This document shows positions 1 through 12,700 of a stretch of 64,000 nt of DNA, in pieces. A program made the position numbers and the translations under genes. Below the pieces are notes generated by a model that did no database searches, was not told where the DNA came from, and was given only the letters and a program-made list of their open reading frames with translations. Source of the DNA: Liolophura sinensis (Eukaryota > Mollusca > Polyplacophora > Chitonida > Chitonidae); the NCBI RefSeq assembly GCF_032854445.1, contig NC_088305.1, positions 29,042,628 through 29,106,627 of the forward strand, read 5' to 3'. Positions within the stretch are counted from its first letter, which is position 1. Each line of letters opens with the position of its first letter.

Positions 1-252
1 AGGATGTCCAAATTTACCTTTTCTTCAGTTTATCAGTAAGGTGTCCAAGCTAACTCTTCAATTAGCTCATCATGCAGTAAATAGGGTGTCATATCTAACA
101 CTTCCTCCAGCCTATCTATCAGATGCATGTAGGGTGTCCAACCTGACTGTTCCTTCATCTTATCACGAAAACACGGTGACCAAGTCTTTATAACCTTATC
201 ATACAAAAAGAGTGCAGAAAATGATTTCTTTCTCCACTTTATCAGTAAAACA
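1..252. repeat. Degenerate ~42-bp tandem repeat
   Basis: About six diverged units share the pattern agggtgtccaacctaactcttcct..cttatcagtaaaa. The array probably continues left of the window. Low identity suggests an old array. Confidence 0.6.
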
Positions 253-408
253 GGGTAAGCACTGAGGGTCTAACTCAGGTCGTCCTGTCCACCCACCACT
301 CCTTCCAGTATGTACTACATGTATATGCCTGGGTGGGAACACTTGCGGATTTCAATAATGGGGCGAGGGTGGATGCAGACTGTTAAGAAAGCAGCACACT
401 GAACTTAC

Positions 409-453
409 CGATCATTCGGATACATCTTCTCCAGATAGGTGAGTAATAGGATC
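409..453 (-). CDS. Possible 45-nt linker exon of the transporter
   Basis: A pyrimidine-rich acceptor ending gatcagcag and a strong donor ATCG|GTAAGT flank 45 nt. In the phase left by the candidate exon at 1609-1636 it reads open as SYYSPIWRRCIRMI. This is loosely like the 'PVSFWRIMKLN' that precedes TM7 in ABCB1. Another frame (ILLLTYLEKMYPNDR) is also open, so the reading frame is uncertain. Confidence 0.25.
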
Positions 454-750
454 CTGCTGATCACAAGCACAAGCAGAGAGTGCAAAGCAAAGAGAGGTTA
501 GCTCGCAGTTCATAGCTGGTTAGTCATTTAAAGTCTTAGTTTTAGTGGTTATACAGTGATAATATGCAAATTAGATGATATATGCTACAGGAGAAAGCTG
601 AGAAGCTTTTTTATACATTTTCACGTTAGGCCACATCGTATACTCCAAATTCAGAAACAAAAACCAAGAACTTCCCAAGATGAAAACCAAGATCTATCCT
701 TTAAGTTCACTTTTGCAATGTTTATGAAAAACACAAGTAACACGTATTAT

Positions 751-920
751 ACAGGGCCACAAGGGCCCCCTACTGGACCAAAGCTCAAACGGGCCCCCTA
801 CAGGGCCAAATTTCACAAGGACCCCCAACAGGGCCAAAGTTCACAAGGGCCCCCTACAGGGCCAAAGTTCACAAGGGCCCCAACAGGGCCATAGTTCACA
901 AGGGCCATATTTCATAAGGG
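751..920. repeat. 28-bp minisatellite (~6 copies)
   Basis: The unit is like gggccccctacagggccaaa followed by gttcacaa, with one 27-bp variant. An open frame of 112 codons across it is a by-product of the repeat. Confidence 0.85.
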
Positions 921-1151
921 TAATTACATGTAACTGACATGGCCATGAAACTTGTAGGCAGGTCGTTGCTATGAAACATGGAAAGAGGCAACCACGAGCA
1001 GTCTATCAAAATGTAATATTTATTCCTGCCATCTTTGTTCCACTATGATTTATGAATATGAGGTCCATCTCAGAATTCAAAGGTTTGAATACAATTGAGG
1101 TATTTTCATTAATTGTTTGGATAGTCTGATGACATAAACTTCAATTCTTTC

Positions 1152-1308
1152 CACTACTGGATAAACACGAGAAAGCCATGACATATGTAAACTTGAAACA
1201 AAAGTACCCTTCAAACTTTAAAGGGCAATATGGCATTTAAGAACTATATGCCATCTATATGCCTAACTACAGCAGCTATAGAACATAGATAAGCAGATTG
1301 GTTGGAAA
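1152..1308. repeat. Local direct duplication, copy 1
   Basis: The segment starts taaacacgagaaagccatga and ends cagattggttggaaa. It recurs at 1411-1505 without about 56 internal bases. Confidence 0.85.
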
Positions 1309-1410
1309 TTTTAGGTTAGCATTGGCGATTCAATACGCCATGATCATGGATGGGTGAGCTAATCTGCTGGACAACCACAGCCATCCTGACAATCAGAATG
1401 ATCCCGACAG

Positions 1411-1505
1411 ATAAACACGAGAAAGCCATGACATATGTAAACTATGCCATCTATATGCCTAACTACAGCAGCTATAGAACATAGATAAGCAGATTGGTTG
1501 GAAAG
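1411..1505. repeat. Local direct duplication, copy 2 (internal deletion)
   Basis: Near-identical to the two ends of 1152-1308, with the middle missing at a short taaact/aactat microhomology. A stray 18-bp satellite unit sits just left of it (1369-1409). Confidence 0.85.
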
Positions 1506-1608
1506 CTTTGCATGTTTGGCCAATAAATTCCTTGTCATTGTGACCCATAACATGTAAATCATGTAATATGACATGAAACTCATTAGAATGATGGGAAGTT
1601 TGTCGTAC

Positions 1609-1636
1609 CTTTTGCTGGATGGGGTTTTCCACTTGC
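1609..1636 (-). CDS. Possible 28-nt linker micro-exon of the transporter
   Basis: A good acceptor (tttgtttttgacag) and donor (AAAAG|GTACGA) bracket 28 nt. Entering in phase 0 from the 3617-3772 exon gives ASGKPHPAK plus one base, open in frame. ABCB1 linkers are poorly conserved, so homology cannot decide. This is a splice-signal prediction only. Confidence 0.25.
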
Positions 1637-1857
1637 CTGTCAAAAACAAATTTTTTTTCTTTTTATTAATTATATTTAATAATCTAAACTATAATGTAGT
1701 GACTAAAGAACTGGGTGCGGCCTGGGGATTGAAGTTCTTGTTACTGTGATACTGCATAAAGCCTTTAATCTCTTCGATATGACACCATCAATTCTTTATC
1801 GTTCAGTCTCCATGTGTTTAATATATAAGATCACGTTTCAGCAACCTGGAGCAAGTA

Positions 1858-1965
1858 CCCTAAATGACCCTAAAAATTTCGTTCACAAAAATGCAAAAAT
1901 GTACTTTCTAAAATGAATAGAGCTCTCAGAATCAGGAAAAATGGGCAAGTTATGGTCATTTAGGG
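1858..1965. mobile_element. Short fold-back MITE (TIR CCCTAAATGACC)
   Basis: CCCTAAATGACC at the left end and its exact inverse GGTCATTTAGGG at the right end enclose about 85 bp. The inside matches the copy at 59475-59693 on the opposite strand (attctgagagctct core). Confidence 0.6.
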
Positions 1966-2119
1966 TGCCTTATTTCTTCTAAAAGTTTGGACACCTGGTC
2001 TGCTCATTTTAGCCAATACACATACAATTCTAACAGGAATATTGAGTTTCTTTTTTCTAACCTTGTCAGACAATCTAATGAACATACTCATATCTCTCAT
2101 TGCCATTTATGATGCAGTA

Positions 2120-3056
2120 CAATCACAGAGCTCCTGAAAAACACAGCCATCCTGACAAGCACAGCCATTCTGACAACCACAGCCATCCTGACAAGCACAG
2201 CCATTCTGACAACCACAGGCATCCTGACAACCACAGCCATCCTGAAAATCACAACCACCCTGACAACCACAGTCATCCTGACAACCACAGCCATCCCGAC
2301 AGTCACAGCCATCCTGACAACCACAGCCATCCTGAAAATCACAGCCATCCTGACAATCACAGCCATCCTGACAACCACAGCCACAGTGATCCTGACAATC
2401 ACAGCCATCCTGACAACCACAGCCATAGTGATCTTGACAACCACAGCCATCCTGACAATCACAATGCTCCTGACAATCACAGCCATCCTGACAACCACAG
2501 CCATCCTGACAACCACAGCCACAGTGATCCTGACAATCACAGCCATCCTGACAACCACAGCCATAGTGATCCTGACAATCACAGCCATCCTGACAACCAC
2601 AGCCATCCTGACAATCACAATGCTCCTGACAATCACAGCCACAGCCATCCTGACAACCACAGCGCTCCTGACAATGACAGTGCTCCTGACAACCACAGCG
2701 CTCCTGACAACCACAGCCATCCTGACAATCACAGTGCTCCTGACAATCACAGCAACAGCCATCCTGACAACCACAGCGCTCCTGACAATGACAGCGCTCC
2801 TGACAATGACAGCGCTCCTGACAATCACAGACATCCTGACAAACACAGCCATTCTGACAACCACAGCCATCCTGACAATCACAGCCATCCTGACAACCAG
2901 TCATCCTGACAACCACAGCCATCCTGACAACCAGTCATCCTGACAATCACAGCCATCCTGACAACCAGTCATCCTGACAATCACAGCCATCCTGACAATC
3001 ACAGCCATCCTGACAATCACAGCCATCCTGACAATCACAGCCATCCTGACAACCAC
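2120..3056. repeat. 18-bp minisatellite (~52 copies)
   Basis: The unit is ccatcctgacaaccacag with gctcctgac, attctgac and gtgatcctgac variants. Because 18 is a multiple of three, long frames stay open on both strands (for example His-rich NHSHPD repeats). No splice or homology support exists for coding. Confidence 0.95.
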
Positions 3057-3421
3057 AGAGGCCCACACAATCACAGTGACCCACACAATCACAGTGACTC
3101 ACAGTGACCCACACAATCACAGTGGCCCACACAATCACAGCGACCCACACAATCACAGCGGCCCACACAATCAAAGCGGCCCACACAATCACAGCGACCC
3201 ACACAATCACAGTGACTCACCGTGACCCACACAATCACAGTGACCCACACAATCACAGCGACTCACAGCGATCCACACAATCACAGAGACCCACACAACC
3301 ACAGCGGCCCACACAATCACAGTGACCCACACAATCACAGTGACCCACACAATCACAGTGACCCACACAATCACAGCGACTCACAGCGACCCACACAACC
3401 ACAGCGACCCACACAACCACA
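3057..3421. repeat. 18-bp minisatellite, derived second type (~20 copies)
   Basis: The unit is gacccacacaatcacagt. It abuts the previous array and shares acaatcacag with it, so one unit type appears to have evolved from the other. Confidence 0.95.
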
Positions 3422-3616
3422 TTAATCTATCCAGTTAACTGTCAGTCCACTTAAATTTTAAAATTTCCTGAAGCAAAGATTTGGCTCTGAACATTTGATC
3501 TTAATACCAACAATTTTCACTATTTCTTTTTCATATTTTTCTTCACAATAATTTAACTAAACAGTCTGAAATGTCTAAAGTCTTCGCTAAAAGCGACTGA
3601 CAGATGGATATATCAC

Positions 3617-3772
3617 CTGGTATAGGCTGTGATAGACGGCCTGTTTCGCCATCAGCTCTGTGTGCGTGCCCTGTTCCACAACACAACCATGCTGTACCAC
3701 AACAATGTTGTCAGCGTTGATGATTGTAGACAAGCGGTGAGCAATCACCAACGTGGTTCGTCCATGTTGAGC
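3617..3772 (-). CDS. ABCB1-like: Coding exon 12: NBD1 H-loop and end of NBD1
   Basis: The acceptor gttcatgttacag and donor TACCAG|GTGATA bound 156 nt (52 codons, phase 0). It contains [14 protein letters not shown] with the H-loop histidine (691), then [11 protein letters not shown] and AVYHSLYQ, the usual end of NBD1 before the linker. The linker and second half of the protein lie at lower coordinates, largely outside the window. Confidence 0.93.
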
Positions 3773-6700
3773 CTGTAACATGAACAATATACACAAACAG
3801 GAACAGATCATTCAGGTTATTTACATCCCATGCAAACTTTATATATATATGTATGCATGTGTATAGATCTGAAGGGCTGCAAAATTAATCTGCAGAAAAA
3901 TTCATCAAAATACAAACGATCAGTTGAAGTAGCTGACTAACTAATGAGAATCATGGAATTCATTAAATAAGCAAAATTTACTGGAGCAGACTTTCAAAAA
4001 CTTGAAAAAGTCAAGTTTATCAAAATCGGAAAATATTTGGAGTAGCAAGCACATAAAAACCAAAGCATGACAGTTGTCACAAATTTCTCCGCTTTCGTGG
4101 AAGAAAGATGGACAGAGTAAATGGTTAACTGTCACAGGTCATAATTATACTCACATCTACAAGACATTCAGGACTGTTTTCATACAGCAGGCAAGCTGGT
4201 CTACACTTTAAATAACATAATATCCCCTCACCTTGCTCAATTTATATAAGGACTTCACAAACAAAACAATCTGTAGTATTAAAGTTTTACAGTGACTAAG
4301 AGCAAATGTGACTGCCAACCTTTAACTGCTCTAGTCAGCATGTGAGACAGGGTAGTGGGAGACAGCCCATTACCAACCCCTTCCCGTCCTGTCTGTGGGC
4401 TGGAAACCACTACACATATGCACAAAGCACAAAATTAAACACATTAAACTGAGTCCCCATGGACAACTTCAGAGTGGCCTAAAGTTCCCTACATAACCGC
4501 TACATGGTCACTGCTGGTTAATGGCTTAAAACCAATCAAATAAAGAATTACTGTGTTTCACCTCAATGATACTTATAATGCCAACACTGAAGTTTTTCTG
4601 ACAAGAAATTGATCAAACGTCACAAAAAAAACCCTTTCAAGTGTCCCTATAAGGTGTGTGAATCACTGCGAATCAAGCCAAATGTCTCACTTGATAAATG
4701 CCTAAGTGATATGCAGTAAGTGAAGAAATTTTCCCCTATGTATGAACTAGTAGAACTGACTGCTCATATCTGCATTTCCCGCTAACCTTTTCCAGTGCAT
4801 CCTGCACAATGGCTTCACTCTCCGTATCCAAGGCCGACGTAGCCTCATCTAACAAGAGGATCTTGGGATTGCGGACAAGAGCACGTGCAATGGCTATTCT
4901 CTGTTTTTGGCCTCCACTGAGTTGTGCTCCCCTTTCACCAACCTGAGTCTCATATTTCTGGTTGGGAAAAGTGTGTTAATCATCATAAGCAAGTAATTTG
5001 AAGCAAGTAAACTATTAGCAAAATAAAAATGTCAATGCTATGAACAGACAATACATAGACATCACTATGAATGTGTCTTGGAACCAACTACTATCTTAAA
5101 ATATCATATTTATATGACTGACTTGTGAGTGAGTGAGCGAGTGCTTGGGGCTTAACGTCATACTCAACAATTTTTCAGTCATATGACGACGGAGGAATCC
5201 TTAGTGTGCATGTAATGCGCCTCCTTGTTGCAGGATGGAATTTCCACCTCCCTTTTATCTAGTGTTGCTTCACTGAGACGACTTACTGAAGGCAAGTAAG
5301 CCGCCCCGCCCGAGCCATTATACTGATACGGGTCAACCAGTCGCTGCACTATCCTCTTCATGCTGAACGCCAAGCGAGGAAGTTACAACTTCTTCTTTTA
5401 AAGTCTTAGGTATGACCCAGGATTGATCTGGATCTACCAATCCCGAAGCGGACGCTCTACCCACTGTGCTACTGGAGCCGGTAACTGACTTTTGAAAATT
5501 TCTGGAGGGAAAACTTTGTTCAGTCAAGTTCGGATATCTACTTGTTAACTGTGAAATATTATTAAGACATTACCTAACCGAACAGTATGTCCTTTAAATT
5601 GCACTGTTCACATGCAGACACTGATGTGATCACAGTGTAATATTAACACTCTTTTCTACTGTATAGCTGCGTTCCCAAGACATTTGCATAATGACAGTCA
5701 TAATAAATATTATACCCTCTGTCTGATAATTAGCTTCATGATAATTAGCTTCATGAGAGATCTTTCTGTTCCCAGTCCTCTTTTGGATAGCTTGGGCAAT
5801 TGAAAGTTGCACACTGTAAGTTGACTATACGGATTCCAGATATTTGCACCTAATTATCACAGTGAGATTTTGGTTTTTTTGTCAGACGTACGACGCCACA
5901 AGCCACCACACAGAACATACCAGAGGGAGATCCATGATGAACTGGTGAGCGTTGGCTTCCTTCGCCGCAGCCTCGACCTCCTGCTGTGTGACACCGTCCT
6001 TCCCAAAGCGGATGTTTTCTGCGATGGTCGTGGCGAACAGGACGGGCTCCTGACTGACCACTCCAATCTGCTGTCTTAACCAGCTCACGTTCAGCTCACG
6101 CAGGTCATGGCCATCCAGTAACACCTGGTGTGATCAGGTAAACACTTATTTGTGATTTGATTTGATTTACTTCAGTAACAATGAATTGGGGCCTCTCTAT
6201 ACGCTTAGGCTGAGATTATTTTCAGTTGTGTGAAGTTTTGAAAAAAATAGTTGCTTTGGTTAGTCAGCAAGGTTCATAGTTTTCATGTACCATGCAGTAC
6301 CACTAGTGTAGTAGGTATTTTCAAGCTACTGTATTTCACATAAAGTTTAGCATTTCTCAAGTGGCACACATTGCTTGATTCTGTTTAAATCAAATACCAT
6401 GCAGTGCCAATTATGAGATTTTGTGAAATTTGATTATTTCTTATCAAAAATACCCGTTGCCATCAAAAGCAGCATTTTACAGCCTATATATGCTTTAGGT
6501 GAAATAAGGTATATATTTTCAAGATGACCATCAAGTAACACAATATGTATTTTCAAGATGATGAATGCCCAGTAACACAACATGTATTTTCAAGATGATG
6601 AATGCCCAGTAACACAATATGTATTTTCAACATGATGAATGCCCAGTAACACAATATGTATTTTCAAGATGATGAATGCCCAGTAACACAATCTGCATTT

Positions 6701-9700
6701 TCAAGATGATGAATGCCCAGTAACACAATATGTATTTTCAACATGATGAATGCCCAGTAACACAATATGTATTTTCAAGATGATGAATGCCCAGTAACAC
6801 AATATGTATTTTCAACATGATGAATGCCCAGTAACACAATCTGCATTTTCAAGATGATGAATGCCCAGTAACACAATATGTATTTTCAAGATGATGAATG
6901 CCTAGTAACACAATATGTATTTTCAAGATGATGAATGCCCAGTAACACAATATGTATTTTCAAGATGATGAATGCCCAGTAACACAATATGTATTTTCAA
7001 GATGATGAATGCCCAGTAACACAATATGTATTTTCAAGATGATGAATGCCCAGTAACACAATATGTATTTTCAAGATGATGAATGCCCAGTAACACAATA
7101 TGTATTGCCCAATAAAACAATATGTATTTTCAAGATGATGAATGCCCAGTAACACAATATGTATTTTCAACATGATGAATGCCCAGTAACACAATATGTA
7201 TTTTCAACATGATGAATGCCCAGTAACACAATATGTATTGCCCAATAAAACAATATGTATTTTCAAGATGATGAATGCCCAGTAACACAATTAGTATTTT
7301 CAAGCTGATGAATGCCCAGTAACACCATATGTATTTTCATGTCATGCAATAAGACAGTATGAAAGTTTATGATGAACATTGCCTATTAAACTATTCCCAA
7401 TACAACGGAATTTACCTGGCCCTGGTCTGGGTCGTAAAACCGCTGCAGTAGCTGTACTGTGGTACTTTTCCCACACCCACTTGCACCCACTAGGGCCACT
7501 GTCTGCCCCACATTGATGGTCAGGTCAAGGCCACTCAAAACCTGAAAATTTGAATACGCCACCAATGAGGAAAAAACTTACAGTTTTAAACACATTCACA
7601 GCCAGGAAACATTTATAGCTGGTTTCTCATTTCTCCACACCCAAGCAGGAAACAAAAAAAAACAAAAAACCACCATTGTATATATAAATGAAAACATTTT
7701 TAAAACAACTATAAAGTAACCAGATGACTTAATATTTGCCACATGAAGTTGTGGAAAAGTGTTACTCCATTGCGGAATGGTTAACACGCGAGCAAGGCAC
7801 AATTACACGGAAGCCTCTCACCAACAGAGTCGATGTCAAGTTGAGTCCAAATTGAGCTCATGCTGGCTTCCTGTGAAGTTGTACATGGAAAGGTCTGTCA
7901 GCAATCTCAAAATGGTCTTGAGTTTCACCCTGGGGCTGCACAGTTTGTATAAGTGAAATATTCTTGAGTACGGCGTAAAACATCAACCAGCATGATGAAA
8001 TAAATAATAGTCAAGAGAACTTAAACTGAATACTGTGCTTGTACCTTGACATCTGGTCTGGAGGGATAAGTAAATTCGATGCCCTTAAACTCTATATTGC
8101 CCTCTGTCTTCTCCGGTCTTTTTCCTTCTGCTGAGGAACTGTCTATCAAGGATTTCTACAAAAACAGAAATCACATTACCTCTGAATAAAAGGACAAAAG
8201 TTTCATGTTAAATTTCCTCTTCAGACGATGAATTTAAAGTTTGTTCCTAAGAGGGAGGGATAAAGAACATTGGCACAGAAACAGCTGTTAACCTTCAAGC
8301 TGGAGGCCATACAGCAAACGCCCTCTAAAATCCTTAAATACCAGGTATCACAGGACATAATTTCTGTCACATTTTGTTTAAATAACATGGTATTTTTATA
8401 GATTCCACATCTGTTCTACGTTTTTACCATGTTTTGTAACAATGTCCAGGTTGAATTTGTCACAGTATGTACATATGAGGCCAGATATCACCCTCTGTCA
8501 CACTGTAGCTCATATAAACTGCACGGTATAAACTTTGGGTACGGACAAATGAACAGTCTGATGCTCTTTTTGTGTGATATTTTGTAACAGGTATGCTGAA
8601 ATTGTCACAAAGGCTTAGCTTTTTTTTCACTTCTAACTGAATTTGTGTCAATCAAGCATGGCCTGTGACATGATGGAGACATACGTCTATCTTTGAGATA
8701 ATAAGGCTTGTTTCACACAAAATTTTCCTCTATTTTAAAGTAGCTAAAAAAACTATTTTTCATTAACACTGGTTATTAAAGTGAGCTGTTTCTCACCCCA
8801 AGTGCTCATAATAAACCTTTTTATAAAGTTAAACCTCAATCTGACTACTTTTTCAAATATCTACCGTATATGCTCTATACTATATGTACTATTTGTGTTC
8901 CATACATAACCAAATAAAGGGAGATAACAATGATGGTGAGTCGACTATGGCCAAATGTTTGACAGTTTAATACAAGGATACAATCTTTAAAATAAGATTA
9001 AATCTGACAATGAATAAACACTTAATATGAAAATCCTGAATTAAAATTAATACAAGTAAACTATACCAAACTGAATTTTGGTATACTACATACCGTATAT
9101 ACTATACATTTAAGTTATGTCGAAACTGTTTCAATTTCGCCTTTTTGGAGTCATTCTGACTAACTGTATTTGACCTCAAATTTCAGTCATAACTATTTTG
9201 CTTGCATGGAGATTAAACTGCATTTGCCAGTGCTGTCCAGCTCTATAGATTTATTTATTAATCTGATTGGTGTTTTACGCCATACTCAAGAATATTTCAC
9301 TTATATGACGGTGGCCAGCATTATGGTGGGAGGAAGCCGGGCAGAGGCCGGAAGAAACCCACAACCATCCGCAGGTTGCTGACAGCTCTATAGATATACA
9401 CAGTGACTAAATGTGTTTGCAGGCACAACAAAACTGATGAGAACCTGAAGAGATTTACACTGATCAATGTTTAAACACAAGCAGCCAGAACTCAGTGAAT
9501 TATACGGAGCTGGCCGCAAAGCCTGCCTTTTTCAGTCCGTCACACCTACGCTGGTGTAACTGCAGCTAATGCTCTGCCAACAGCTATGTAACTGTAACTT
9601 ACTCTGTCTATGATGTCAAAAATGGTTGCTGCTGCTGCCCTAGCTAAGGCAAAGCTCTCCAGATTGGGGAAGGCATGACCCAACGACATGGAACCCATCA

Positions 9701-12700
9701 ACACACCAAAAAACACCTGAAGATAAAAGTATGGGAATAAAAAAAACAACATTCAACAACTGAAAATGAAATAAATATATCTCAACCCAAATAGAATCAA
9801 ACTTTAGTTAGTCTTAAACCATTTCTATAATCTGAAAGTCATGTTGGAAGGTACTTTACAAAGTTTACCACTAAAGAAAGCAACACCCAATCTCAAATAA
9901 TCTGATCTTAGTCTTAAACTAGTCACGCAATACTCAAATAAATACAGATTAGTACAATTCTAAGAATAAATCAAATCTGCATAATTATCTCTGATATAAG
10001 AGCAATCACATTCCAGGAAAATACGGCCTCACCTGTAGAATAATACCTGGATGAATTTCACCCTGTTGGTACAGATGGACACCAAATATAAATGCGATGG
10101 CAAAGCCCCCAAATATGATGATCCAGAAACACCCTGTGCCAAAGCCGAAAATAAAACTTTTGCGAATTGCCAGCTTTCGTGCGTTGTGAAGATTACCATA
10201 ATATCTGTTAAATAGAAAATAACAGAGTTAGATGGCTCCAGTGATATAAACAACAAATTCATCAAAAGATATGAAAACTTGTAAATCATAAGTTTTCGTG
10301 CGTATTATGTGTTAAGTAGAAAATAACTAGTTAAGAGGGTGTGGTATAGACCACTCTGCCAGACCAAGCCATATCTAATTTAGCTTACTCTGTTTAGACT
10401 GCTATCCGTTGCCATACTAAACAAATTGTTTACTTTATAGGATTATGGGAAGTTTTACACATAGAGAAAAGCCTGAGTGCCAAGTGTAAAGTTTCAATAT
10501 GAGACGAGTTACTGGCGCACCGCCCTATATAATGGTTCAAATATGACTTTAGATGTTGTCCAATATAAGGCCAAGTGTTTGACACTGACTTTGCCTCTGT
10601 GCTTGGTAACTTGGCTACAGCTTCATATGTTGACCAGTACATGATCGACAGATGTTGTCCAATATAAGGCCAAGTGTTTGAATAGATAAATGATCATGGC
10701 TACCTATACCAATTCAGCGGTACATATACAGCAGCCATACTGTACCACGCCAAGATGTTTGACACTGACTTTGCTTCTGAGGTCGGTAATTTGGCTACAG
10801 CTTCATATGTTGAACAATACATGACCGAGATCAACAACAACATGTAGGCCTGGTTCAGCTCTCACCGTTCACTCTCCTTCTCCTGGCCGTGGAAGGCAGC
10901 GACAGTACGTATAGAGTATAACACCTCCTCCGCCACAGAGCCTGCTGCAGCGTAGGCCTTCATCTCCTTCTGAGAGTAGAACCTCATCACCTGTATTAAT
11001 ATGGACCAATATATAACAAGAATTTACATACATGTACATTATTTGTGGACTTTGTAAGTTTAAATTGAGTAAGTCTGACTACATATACACATATATATAT
11101 ATATACATGTTTAAGTTATATCAAAGTTGTTTCAAATTGAACATTCTGCGTCATTCTGATTTCAAATTTCATCCATAACCAAGTTTATCAATTTTGTCTG
11201 ATGCTAATTAAGAGTTCTAAAGATCTTAACATCTGTTTTGATGTTTTTTTTGGAAGATGGGTTGATATGTCCTGCTAATCTTTCAGCATCAAACTTAATA
11301 TTTTTTTCCCTTTATTTATAATTTTAGTCTGAAAAAATGCACTCATCCTTTTTTTTTTTCGGGCCAATTAAATTTACTCAAAGATCGCTTTGACGAATCA
11401 CCCACAGTTAATACCACTTGAACAAATTTAAAGGCAGCTATAAACTGACGTACCTTTCCCACAAAACCAGATGCAAAAATTAATATGGGGCAGATGCTCA
11501 TAACGGCGAGGGCCAGCTTCCACCCCTGGACCAGTGCCATGACGTATCCAGCAATGAAGATTGTAATCCACTGAATGAACATGCCCATTTTGTCCCCCAT
11601 GGCATCCCCGATCTTAAGCAAATCACTGTCAACAAACACATGTATCAAGTAATGCTGTGAAGCACGAATCAGTACACCTTAAATACCACCTGTTGGAATC
11701 ACCACCTGTCCACATCTACATGCTCGTTCTCATTTGTACCATACAGAATAATACACCATCAGCCAATTCCACATACGACAGTCTCTGTCCTGGCTATTAC
11801 CACCTGGTAGAATCTGTCCACATCTATGTGCTCGTTCTCATATGTACCATACACAATAATACACCATCAGCCAATTCCACATACACCAGTCTCTGTCCTG
11901 GCTATTACCACCTGGTGGAATCTGTCCACATCTACGTGCTCGTTCTCATATGTACCATACAGAATAATACACCATCAGCCAATTCCACATATGCCAGTCT
12001 CTGTCCTGGCTATTACCACCTGTTGGAATCACCACCTGTCCACATCTACATGCTCGTTCTCATTTGTACCATACAGAATAATACACCATCAGCCAATTCC
12101 ACATATGCCAGTCTCTGTCCTGGCTATTACCACCTGGTGGAATCTGTCCACATCTACGTGCTCGTTCTCATATGTACCATACAGAATAATACACCATCAG
12201 CCAATTCCACATATGCCAGTCTCTGTCCTGGCTATTACCACCTGGTGGAATCTGTCCACATCTATGTGCTCGTTCTCATATGTACCATACACAATAATAC
12301 ACCATCAGCCAATTCCACATACACCAGTCTCTGTCCTGGCTATTACCACCTGGTGGAATCTGTCCACATCTACGTGCTCGTTCTCATATGTACCATACAC
12401 AATAATACACCATCAGCCAATTCCACATACACCAGTCTCTGTCCTGGCTATTACCACCTGGTGGAATCTGTCCACATCTATGTGCTCGTTCTCATATGTA
12501 CCATACACAATAATACACCATCAGCCAATTCCACATATGCCAGTCTCTGTCCTGGCTATTACCACCTGGTAGAATCTGTCCACATCTATGTGCTCGTTCT
12601 CATATGTACCATACACAATAATACACCATCAGCCAATTCCACATACGACAGTCTCTGTCCAGGCTATTACCACCTGGTGGAATCTGTCCACATCTATGTG

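Noticed and set aside
2097-2922. His/Asp-rich or Cys-rich proteins on both strands
   Set aside because: These are products of an 18-bp tandem repeat read in different frames.
11640-11660. Alternative acceptor (cttcacag) upstream of coding exon 4
   Set aside because: Using it would place an in-frame TGA a few codons into the exon. The gtttgttgacag site at 11626 gives the conserved reading frame.
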